IMG/VR virus record: IMGVR_UViG_3300028802_000004
Span: 1-38,872 of that record
Strand: one strand, 5' to 3'
Source: a virus
DNA length: 38,872 bases
Under the pieces are notes generated by a model, which was not told where the DNA came from, searched no databases, and saw only the letters and a program-made list of their open reading frames with translations. Shown here piece by piece: positions 1 to 4,987 of this stretch. Position 1 is the first letter of the stretch. The number at the start of each line of letters is the position of its first letter. The position numbers were made by a program, and so were the translations under genes.

Positions 1-56
1 ACCTTGATGTTGTGGATGTCGCCCAGCAGCTGGTATTTCTCGGCGGAGTTGCTCAT
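1..56 (-). CDS. 5' fragment of small coiled-coil protein (full copy at 38592-38801)
   Basis: These are the first 18 codons of the gene that is complete at the right end of the window. The ATG (54-56, minus strand) overlaps the TGA of the upstream zinc-protein gene in an ATGA. The gene is cut only because the circular genome was opened here. Confidence 0.85.
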   Translation of the reverse strand, partial: MSNSAEKYQLLGDIHNIK

Positions 57-127
57 GCTGCCCTCCGGCCGGAGCCGTTGCAGGACCAGCAGCGCACGGC
101 GTCGGTGGCGATCGGCGGCCGGCGGGG
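1..127. repeat. Left copy of 127-bp terminal direct repeat
   Basis: Identical to 38746-38872. An exact 127-bp overlap at the two ends of a contig is what an assembler leaves when it closes a circle with k=127, so this is more likely an assembly overlap than a biological terminal repeat. It lies within coding sequence (start of the coiled-coil gene and end of the zinc-protein gene), which also argues against a packaging terminus. Confidence 0.95.
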
Positions 128-229
128 GACAGCGAACACGTCGAACCAGCGATAGCCGCTGCCATTGCACTGTGGGCAGGCCGCGGCGCCTGTGATGCGC
201 TTGTTGCAGACGACGAACTGGGCTCTCAT
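53..229 (-). CDS. Small protein with two CxxCxGxG motifs (DnaJ-like zinc site)
   Basis: This 58-residue protein has Cys18-x2-Cys21 and Cys47-x2-Cys50, each followed by NGSG. Two CxxCxGxG motifs are the signature of the zinc-binding repeat of DnaJ-type chaperones. Here the pair would form a single zinc site without a J domain. Start ATG at 229 is chosen because GGAG lies 8 bp upstream and because it overlaps the previous stop as ATGA; the open frame further upstream lacks both. It belongs to the leftward early operon from the promoter near 1104-1132. Zinc binding is inferred from the motif; the role is unknown. Confidence 0.75.
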   Translation of the reverse strand: MRAQFVVCNKRITGAAACPQCNGSGYRWFDVFAVPRRPPIATDAVRCWSCNGSGRRAA

Positions 230-426
230 TTCTTGTCTCCGATGAATTTCGCCTTGATGCCCAGCGCCAGCTTGCTTTTGCCGCTTTTGTTCCAGGCTGC
301 CTTGGTCCCCAGCGCATCGACGATCTCTTGCCAGTCGATATCGAGAACCACGGTGCCGGACCTCGGTTCGCTGTCGTAGAAACGCTTGAACGTCTGGTTC
401 TTGAAGGTGTAGCGTTGTGCTGCCAT
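226..426 (-). CDS. Hypothetical small basic protein, 66 aa
   Basis: No family is recognised. The protein is rich in Lys, Phe and Asp, with a middle part compatible with a small mixed alpha/beta domain (an RSGTVVLDIDW strand-like stretch, then a helix-like QEIVDALG). Start ATG at 426 has GGGAG 8 bp upstream; the 25 additional upstream codons of the open frame read like intergenic sequence. Its stop overlaps the next start (229) as ATGA, so the two are probably translationally coupled. It lies in the leftward early operon, where small host-modulating proteins are common in phages, but nothing in the sequence shows that role. Confidence 0.7.
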   Translation of the reverse strand: MAAQRYTFKNQTFKRFYDSEPRSGTVVLDIDWQEIVDALGTKAAWNKSGKSKLALGIKAKFIGDKK

Positions 427-488
427 GTCGGTACTCCCAGTGAACGCGCAGAGCGCAGGGGGAGTGGTGGGCCACTCCCTCCTGGGTT

Positions 489-926
489 CTAGTTGGCGCA
501 ACGGCCGTTGCAGTACACGGTCCAGCCCAGGCCCCCGGCAGGCTCATGGCCCCGGCAGTTGGCTGGCTTGAAGCTGGCGATCTTGGCCTTGATGGCTTCA
601 AGCTCGGCCTGCTCCTTGGCGATCTCGCGCAGGATGCGGTTCGACCACTTGATCAGCCGGAGCTGGGCTGCGCTCTCCGAGCTGTCGTGGAAGTAGCGCC
701 GCCCGCCCGCCGCGCGCGCCTGGAGCACGCCCGAGACGCTGTCGCGCTGGCCGCCCTTGCTGTCGACCCAGCGCGTGACCTGGTAGCTGGCAAACATGCC
801 CTTCGGCAGCTCGCGGCCGACGCCGGCGATCTTTTTGGTCTCCCGCTCTACGGCTTCGCCGCAGGCGTCGACCCCGAAACCGTCGCGGGCCTTGGGGACG
901 TGTACGAAAACGATATGGCTGTTCAT
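489..926 (-). CDS. Hypothetical protein with C-terminal helix and Cys-rich end, 145 aa
   Basis: The N-terminal half (about residues 1-80) is mixed, with a VTRWVDSKGG segment and an arginine-rich loop. Residues about 90-117 (EIAKEQAELEAIKAKIASF) form a likely amphipathic helix or short coiled coil. The C-terminus carries CRGHEP and YCNGRCAN, a possible small metal site (three Cys, one His). ATG at 926 lies just beyond the stop of the 46-residue gene (928), so the two run together. Not recognised as a known family. The 62-bp gap after it (427-488) holds only the next ribosome binding site. Confidence 0.7.
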   Translation of the reverse strand: MNSHIVFVHVPKARDGFGVDACGEAVERETKKIAGVGRELPKGMFASYQVTRWVDSKGGQRDSVSGVLQARAAGGRRYFHDSSESAAQLRLIKWSNRILREIAKEQAELEAIKAKIASFKPANCRGHEPAGGLGWTVYCNGRCAN

Positions 927-927
927 T

Positions 928-1068
928 TCATGGCTCCTTGAGGATGTCGGCGAGTTCCAGCAGGCGGACCAACTGGCGGCCCCATTCGGCGGCCTGGTCG
1001 TCCTTGCCGCACAGCTTGTAGGCGATCGCCTTGGCGAGGGCCTGGGCTACTTTGCTACGGTCGATCAT
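928..1068 (-). CDS. Small helical protein, 46 aa, first gene of leftward operon
   Basis: This short reading frame starts MIDRSKVAQALAKAI and ends LLELADILKEP. It is almost entirely helix-forming and has a pattern of spaced Ala/Leu residues. GGAG lies 7 bp before the ATG (1068), and the stop is one base before the next gene's start (926). It is the first gene after the promoter at 1104-1132, with a leader of about 30 bases. It is missed by longer ORF cut-offs. Unknown function; possibly a small regulator or host-takeover protein by position only. Confidence 0.7.
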   Translation of the reverse strand: MIDRSKVAQALAKAIAYKLCGKDDQAAEWGRQLVRLLELADILKEP

Positions 1069-1103
1069 TCTGTTTCTCCGGTGTGTTGTGATGCGATGAC
1101 TGA

Positions 1104-1132
1104 ATTATCGGTGTATACCGTACATCAGTCTA
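1104..1132 (-). promoter_or_regulatory. Leftward sigma70-like promoter (early operon via contig joint)
   Basis: On the minus strand: -35 TAGACT (1127-1132), 17-bp spacer, -10 GATAAT (1104-1109). The -10 and following TTC match two other leftward promoters (33020-33048 and 34400-34428). The -35 is weaker, at four of six consensus bases. CGGT-gtat-ACCG (1109-1120) is an inverted repeat overlapping the spacer and could be an operator. Drives the gene starting at 1068. Confidence 0.6.
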
Positions 1133-1243
1133 CTGGTCATTAGCTATATCGATATACACATATCTACACTAATGGAATATCGCAAGATGTAGTGCCCAAT
1201 GTGCGTTGACGCACAGCGCCTGGTAGGCGCACACTATCCGGCC
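1133..1243. promoter_or_regulatory. Divergent intergenic control region with palindromes
   Basis: This AT-rich stretch between the leftward early operon and the rightward late operon contains a perfect 12-bp palindrome TATATCGATATA (1145-1156), an inverted repeat GTGCGT-tg-ACGCAC (1201-1214) and a stem GCGCCT-ggt-AGGCGC (1216-1230). A rightward promoter for the late operon is expected here, but I see no good -35/-10 pair on the plus strand; TACACT (1165-1170) is a weak -10 candidate. The palindromes are plausible operator or activator sites. Confidence 0.5.
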
Positions 1244-1372
1244 ATGGATGCCGAGGAAGTCCATGTCGTACCCCTGGTCGGCCGCGAGCACGAGCTGTCC
1301 GCCGAGTGCTGGTGCCACCCCGAGCCGGATCCAGAATTCCCCAACCTGCTGGTCCACAACGTCGAGCAGTAA
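1244..1372 (+). CDS. Small conserved phage-type protein (CWC motif), 42 aa
   Basis: The product contains HVVPLVGREHELSAECWCHP and ends LLVHNVEQ. The order 'xPL/NDxxxH...CWCxP...VHN' is one I recall from a family of tiny proteins found in many phages, of unknown function. ATG at 1244 is used because the family resemblance begins right after it. An in-frame ATG at 1199 would add 15 residues but has no ribosome binding site; neither start has a strong one. It is the first gene of the rightward operon, 75 bp before the terminase small subunit. Confidence 0.6.
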   Translation: MDAEEVHVVPLVGREHELSAECWCHPEPDPEFPNLLVHNVEQ

Positions 1373-1447
1373 TGTGAATGTATTCAACAGCTTGCATCCC
1401 CGTCGACCTGCTACTCTGGATCACCTCCGAACAGGAGCAACTCGAGC

Positions 1448-2008
1448 GTGAGCGCGGCGAAACAACCACTGAAAAAACAGTGGGCCAGCACTGGGATGGC
1501 GAACCTGACCCCCTGGCAACCGGGCCAGTCGGGCAACCCAGCTGGCAGACCCCCTGGTGCCCGCCAGCTGATCGAGAACGACTTCCTGCAGGACGCCCTA
1601 GCGGACTGGAGGAAAGCCGGCAAGCAGAGCTTCCGCCAGCTGGCACGCAAAGACCCCCACGGCTACCTGCGGCTCATAGCCGAAGTCGGCAACGTGATCG
1701 CAAAGGGCGCTATCAATGAGCCCACTACCAACCACCCTGGAGCAGTATTCGACGCTGCAGCGTTCCTTGCTGGCGCTATCCTCGGTAGAGCAGGCCCAGG
1801 CCATCAGATACCTGTGTCTGAACGATCTGTACTACCTGCTACGGTACGCGCTGAACCGACCGGATGCGGAACACCAGTGGATCCTGGATCGGTGTCGGGA
1901 AGTGCAGGCGGATCCGAACGATCGCCTGGACCTCTGGAGCAGAGGCCACTACAAGAGCTCGATCATCACCCTGGCGCTGACGCTGCAGGACATCCTCAAC
2001 GATCCTGA
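1448..2008 (+). CDS. terS: Terminase small subunit (DUF5681-like), with long overlap into TerL
   Basis: Residues about 17-45 read MANLTPWQPGQSGNPAGRPPG, the PGxSGNPxGRPxG opening typical of DUF5681-type terminase small subunits. A helical segment follows with DPHGYLRLIAEVG near residue 80. This family recognises phage DNA and activates the large subunit for packaging. Start GTG 1448 has AGGAG 10 bp upstream; ATG 1496 is an alternative start nearer the conserved part. Oddly the frame stays open 293 bp into the large-subunit gene, where it looks like shadow sequence (Gly/Pro/Ser-rich). A one-base shift would instead end it at the TGA of 1717-1719, an ATGA overlap with the TerL start. Confidence 0.7.
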   Translation: MSAAKQPLKKQWASTGMANLTPWQPGQSGNPAGRPPGARQLIENDFLQDALADWRKAGKQSFRQLARKDPHGYLRLIAEVGNVIAKGAINEPTTNHPGAVFDAAAFLAGAILGRAGPGHQIPVSERSVLPATVRAEPTGCGTPVDPGSVSGSAGGSERSPGPLEQRPLQELDHHPGADAAGHPQRS

Positions 2009-3230
2009 GGTCACCGTCGGGCTGTTCTCTCATACCCGGCCGATCGCCAAGGGCTTCCTTAGGCAGCTCAAGAGAGAGCTGGAGACCAACGCCTGCCTGC
2101 GCGGTCTGTTCCCGGACATCATCTGGCACGACCCCGCGCGCCAGGCGCCGAAGTGGAGCGAGGACGATGGGCTAGTGCTCAGGCGCCGCGGCAACCCGAA
2201 GGAGAGCACGCTCGAGGCGCACGGCCTGGTCGATGGGCAGCCGACGGGGAAACACTACTCCATCATGGTCTACGACGACGTCGTCACCCAGAGCTCGGTC
2301 ACCTCGCCGGAGATGATGCAGAAAACGACCGAGATGCTCGAGCTGTCGTACAACCTGGGTACCGAGCACGGCCGCCGGCGGTTCGTGGGTACCAGGTACC
2401 ACGCCGCGGACAGTTACCAGACCATCCTGCAGCGCGGCACCGCCACCCAACGCGTGCGGCTGGCCACCGACGACGGCACCCTGGACGGTGTGCCGGCGAT
2501 CTGGACCGTGGAGCAGCTCAAGGAGAAGCGCAAAGATCTCGGGCCCTATACTTTCGCGTGCCAAATTATGCAGGACCCGCTGCACGACGCCACCCAGTCA
2601 TTCCGCCGCGAGTGGCTGAAGCACTTCGAGAACCGCTCGGGCGAGGGGATGAACAAGTACCTACTCTGCGACGCGGCGAACAGCAAGCGCCGGAGCTCTG
2701 ACTACACCAGCATCTGGGTCATCGGGCTGGCCGCCGATCGCAACTACTACGCGCTCGACATCATCAGAGACCGGCTGAACCTGACCGAGCGCGCCGCGGC
2801 GATCATGCGCCTGCACCGCAAGTGGCGCCCAATGGAGGTTCGCTACGAGTCGTACGGGCTGATGGCCGACATCGCCCATATCAAGGCCTGCCAGGAGGCG
2901 GAGAATTACCGGTTCGATATCACCCCGGTGGCCGGCCGGGCGCCGAAGAACGATCGCGTGCGCCGGCTGCTGCCGCTATTCGAGCAGGGCCGCTTCTACC
3001 TGCCGATCACCCACAACTATGGCGACTACGAGCACGTCGTGCGCGACCTGGTGCAGGACTTCATCGAGCAGGAGTACGTGAGCTTTCCGGTCGGCCTGCA
3101 CGATGACATGATGGACGCGCTGGCGCGCATCGCCGAGCCCGAGCTCGAGCTGATCTGGCCGCGGGACTCGAGCCCGACGGTGAAGGACCGCTACAAGCGC
3201 GAAGTCGAAACCAGTGCGTGGGCGGCATGA
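1716..3230 (+). CDS. terL: Terminase large subunit
   Basis: ATP-driven motor and headful or cos nuclease that packages DNA into the prohead through the portal. 504 residues, a normal length. ATPase domain: deviant Walker A SRGHYKSS at 75-82, Walker B-like IMVYDDVV at 183-190, and the conserved block around GLVDGQPTGKH (170-180). Nuclease domain: first acidic residue in LLCDAAN (Asp319), last acidic cluster HDDMMDAL (462-469). The sequence matches a podovirus and myovirus TerL group in which LWxRxHYKS replaces the classical P-loop. It overlaps the small subunit frame (see that entry) and its TGA overlaps the next ATG (3227). Confidence 0.95.
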   Translation: MSPLPTTLEQYSTLQRSLLALSSVEQAQAIRYLCLNDLYYLLRYALNRPDAEHQWILDRCREVQADPNDRLDLWSRGHYKSSIITLALTLQDILNDPEVTVGLFSHTRPIAKGFLRQLKRELETNACLRGLFPDIIWHDPARQAPKWSEDDGLVLRRRGNPKESTLEAHGLVDGQPTGKHYSIMVYDDVVTQSSVTSPEMMQKTTEMLELSYNLGTEHGRRRFVGTRYHAADSYQTILQRGTATQRVRLATDDGTLDGVPAIWTVEQLKEKRKDLGPYTFACQIMQDPLHDATQSFRREWLKHFENRSGEGMNKYLLCDAANSKRRSSDYTSIWVIGLAADRNYYALDIIRDRLNLTERAAAIMRLHRKWRPMEVRYESYGLMADIAHIKACQEAENYRFDITPVAGRAPKNDRVRRLLPLFEQGRFYLPITHNYGDYEHVVRDLVQDFIEQEYVSFPVGLHDDMMDALARIAEPELELIWPRDSSPTVKDRYKREVETSAWAA

Positions 3231-3487
3231 ACCGGCGTGGTTTTCTCGGTACGCTGGGCGCTGCGCTGGGCATCAGCGTGACGGCGCTGCCTGCGGTGGC
3301 TGCGCCAGGGCAGTTCGTATGGGATGGGCCGCTGCGGTTCGACTACGGTCACCAGGTGGCGATGTGCCTGACTCTGCCGGACGGTCGGCGGCACGCGGCG
3401 CGGACAGCGCATACGTCGGAGAGTGTGCCGCATCTGAAGCGGGTGCTGCTCGACTGGGCGGTGCAGCAGTACGGGGTGAAGGTATGA
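3227..3487 (+). CDS. Small exported protein with twin-arginine-like signal peptide, 86 aa
   Basis: The N-terminus MNRRGFLGTLGAALG has paired arginines followed by GFL, then a moderately hydrophobic stretch and ALPAVAA, a good signal-peptidase site near residue 26. This resembles Tat signal peptides ([ST]-R-R-x-F-L-K). The mature part (about 60 residues) contains a polar segment CLTLPDGRRH and a helical C-terminus. ATG 3227 overlaps the TerL stop as ATGA; a GTG nine bases earlier would put residues before the signal, so I prefer the ATG. Next gene also overlaps as ATGA. Function unknown; export is an inference from the signal. Confidence 0.7.
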   Translation: MNRRGFLGTLGAALGISVTALPAVAAPGQFVWDGPLRFDYGHQVAMCLTLPDGRRHAARTAHTSESVPHLKRVLLDWAVQQYGVKV

Positions 3488-3675
3488 AAGCCCCGGTCTG
3501 CAAGCTCTGCCGCGTCGAGCATTGGGGCTACCAGCCGCACCGCTGGGCGCAGAAGCAGGTAGTGATGGCGAAGGGCAGGCCGGTGGCGGTGAAGCGCAAG
3601 CTGGGGCAGAAGGACCGGTTGCCGGGGGACTGGTTATCGTCGGCGGCGGACTTTCCGGAGAAGGTGAAGCGATGA
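3484..3675 (+). CDS. Small basic protein with CxxC motif, 63 aa
   Basis: It begins MKAPVCKLCRVEHWG with Cys6 and Cys9 followed by His13 and His19, a possible single zinc site (CCHH) at the N-terminus. The rest is Lys/Arg-rich. The ATG overlaps the stop of the Tat-signal gene as ATGA, and its own stop overlaps the next ATG in the same way. It sits in a run of seven small coupled genes between terminase and portal. Similar short CxxC...HxW proteins occur in phages, without known role. Zinc binding is inferred only. Confidence 0.65.
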   Translation: MKAPVCKLCRVEHWGYQPHRWAQKQVVMAKGRPVAVKRKLGQKDRLPGDWLSSAADFPEKVKR

Positions 3676-3845
3676 CGAAGCGGACAGACGAGCCGGTAGG
3701 GCCGGGGCTGCGCGAGTTGGAGCAGCAGATGGTGGTGATGAAGTCGGTGCAGGTCGAGCATGACTCGCGGCTGGCGCGGATCTGGCACGACGTGGATGCG
3801 TTGCGGCAGCGGTTCGATGCCTTCGCGGCGAAGGTGGAGAAATGA
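3672..3845 (+). CDS. Small coiled-coil protein, 57 aa
   Basis: Residues about 12-55 (LRELEQQMVVMKSVQVEHDS onward) form a long amphipathic helix with heptad-like hydrophobic spacing. No membrane segment. It overlaps both neighbours by ATGA, so it is translated as part of a coupled chain. It resembles in size and helix content the next protein (3842-4042); the two may form a hetero-oligomer or be diverged copies, both with an 'xxxRIDxMxxDLDAL / RIWHDVDALRQRF' type helix. Function unknown. Confidence 0.65.
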   Translation: MTKRTDEPVGPGLRELEQQMVVMKSVQVEHDSRLARIWHDVDALRQRFDAFAAKVEK

Positions 3846-4042
3846 CGATAGACAACCGGGATGAGGTAGAGGCGCAGGGGCGCGATGCGGCGCTGCTGCG
3901 GACGGTGCAGAGGATCGACGCCATGCAGCGCGATCTGGATGCGCTGGGGGTGAAGCTGGAGCAGATCCGCACCGACACTGACGTGCTGATGGCGCAGGTC
4001 AAGGTGCTGGAGCAGGCGGTGGCGGAGGCGTGGAAGAAGTGA
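3842..4042 (+). CDS. Small coiled-coil protein, 66 aa
   Basis: The protein is predicted to be almost fully helical, with heptad spacing from RTVQRIDAMQRDLDALGVKL through to the C-terminal VKVLEQAVAEA. Acidic N-terminus. ATG overlaps the preceding stop (ATGA) and its TGA overlaps the next GTG (GTGA). As with its neighbour, a role in assembly or as a minor virion part can be guessed from position between terminase and portal, but nothing specific shows it. Confidence 0.65.
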   Translation: MTIDNRDEVEAQGRDAALLRTVQRIDAMQRDLDALGVKLEQIRTDTDVLMAQVKVLEQAVAEAWKK

Positions 4043-4338
4043 ACGTGGGCGATCCTTTGCAATTCTTCCACCGGTCGAACGGCCAGCCGGTGTACGACTC
4101 GCTGGGTGAGTCGATCCGGGTGCCGGCGGAGGGGACGCCGATGGCGGCGACGGTGACGGCGGTAGTGAACATGGACACGGTGCATCTGAGCGCCACTGAC
4201 CTGGACGGCAAGGTGTTCACCGAGGAGTATGTGTACATCCTCAATGCAGACGATAGCCAGCCCCGTGGCGGGCGCTATGCGCTGCGGATGGACGATGCGG
4301 TGCTGAAGCACAGACGGGCAACTCGATACGGGAGATGA
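4039..4338 (+). CDS. Hypothetical small beta-rich protein, 99 aa
   Basis: The sequence NVGDPLQFFHRSNGQPVYDS... then AATVTAVVNMDTVHLSATDL suggests a small beta-barrel, with a VTAVVNxDTVHLxAxDxxG pattern seen in phage beta-barrel proteins. Start GTG 4039 gives a GTGA overlap with the previous stop, the style used across this genome; GTG 4030 in frame is the alternative. The C-terminus is basic (HRRATRYGR). No family name can be given. Neighbours suggest a head-related or packaging accessory role. Confidence 0.65.
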   Translation: MNVGDPLQFFHRSNGQPVYDSLGESIRVPAEGTPMAATVTAVVNMDTVHLSATDLDGKVFTEEYVYILNADDSQPRGGRYALRMDDAVLKHRRATRYGR

Positions 4339-4673
4339 GCATGGCGACCAAGCGGGAAGTGATCCAGGACGAGCAGGACGCTGAGCGGCGGTACGCGAAG
4401 GGCGAACAGCCGGAAGACAGGGACGAGCTGGGGCCGGACCTAGATCAGGACTCGAAACGGTATCGGTATCTGCGCGACCAGGTCAGGAACAGCGACGGGT
4501 CGATCAACGAGCAGCTCTATGTGCGCTGTGATACCAGTCGCGACGGGCGCTGGTCGCTCGACGGCGAGGCCCTGGACAGCGCGCTGGACCTGTTGCTGAT
4601 CAACCGGGCCGAGGCGGAGAAGGCAGCAGCGCGGGCGGCGAAGGAAGAGAAGGCGAAAGCGAAGGGGAGATGA
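4335..4673 (+). CDS. Hypothetical acidic/charged protein, 112 aa
   Basis: The N-terminal 40 residues are highly charged (REVIQDEQDAERRYAKGEQP). A middle segment, SKRYRYLRDQVRNSDGSINE, resembles a short conserved stretch of phage early proteins (KRYRYLRD...). The C-terminus is an Ala/Lys/Glu helix (AEKAAARAAKEEKAKAKGR). ATG 4335 overlaps the previous stop as ATGA; ATG 4341 is also possible. No known domain; predicted soluble. It lies in the coupled chain ahead of portal. Confidence 0.65.
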   Translation: MSMATKREVIQDEQDAERRYAKGEQPEDRDELGPDLDQDSKRYRYLRDQVRNSDGSINEQLYVRCDTSRDGRWSLDGEALDSALDLLLINRAEAEKAAARAAKEEKAKAKGR

Positions 4674-4984
4674 TGGGCGAGGCGCGCAACCGGTTCAATG
4701 GCGAGGCCAGCTTGATCGATACCAGCGTCAGCGATCGGGCGATCCGGCGGGCCAAGCGCGAGTTCTGCTCGCAGCTCTCCGAGCGGCTGCTGATCGCGAT
4801 GATGAACGTGCCCTGGAACGACCCCGAGGCGACGGTGCAGCGCGCGTGGGCGCTGGCCGAGCTGCACTACGAGGAGATGCTGCGCCGGATGGCGCTGCGC
4901 GACGCGCCGGTGAGCCTGACCGAGCGCATGGCCGCGGACCAGACGGTGTCGGAGATGTCCCGGGCGGAGATAGCGCGAGGCTAG
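4670..4984 (+). CDS. Hypothetical helical protein, 104 aa
   Basis: Mostly helical and moderately charged, with a DxxIRRAKREFCSQLSERLL helix and a WNDPEATVQRAWALAELHYEE segment. It overlaps the previous gene as ATGATGA and ends 3 bp before the portal gene. Proteins of this length just before portal are often head-to-tail or packaging accessory proteins, but I see no diagnostic motif. The start could be either ATG of the ATGATG pair. Confidence 0.65.
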   Translation: MMGEARNRFNGEASLIDTSVSDRAIRRAKREFCSQLSERLLIAMMNVPWNDPEATVQRAWALAELHYEEMLRRMALRDAPVSLTERMAADQTVSEMSRAEIARG

Positions 4985-4987
4985 ACC

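Noticed and set aside
1169-1387. 72-codon minus-strand ORF opposite the small CWC-motif gene
   Set aside because: The plus strand carries a recognisable small phage protein; the minus frame has no ribosome site and would point into the divergent control region.
1378-1719. Plus-strand ORF in the frame ending with ATGA at TerL
   Set aside because: Its sequence is Arg/Pro/Thr-rich and unlike terminase small subunits; only its final codons could belong to the small subunit if there were a frameshift. Kept as a note in the TerS finding.
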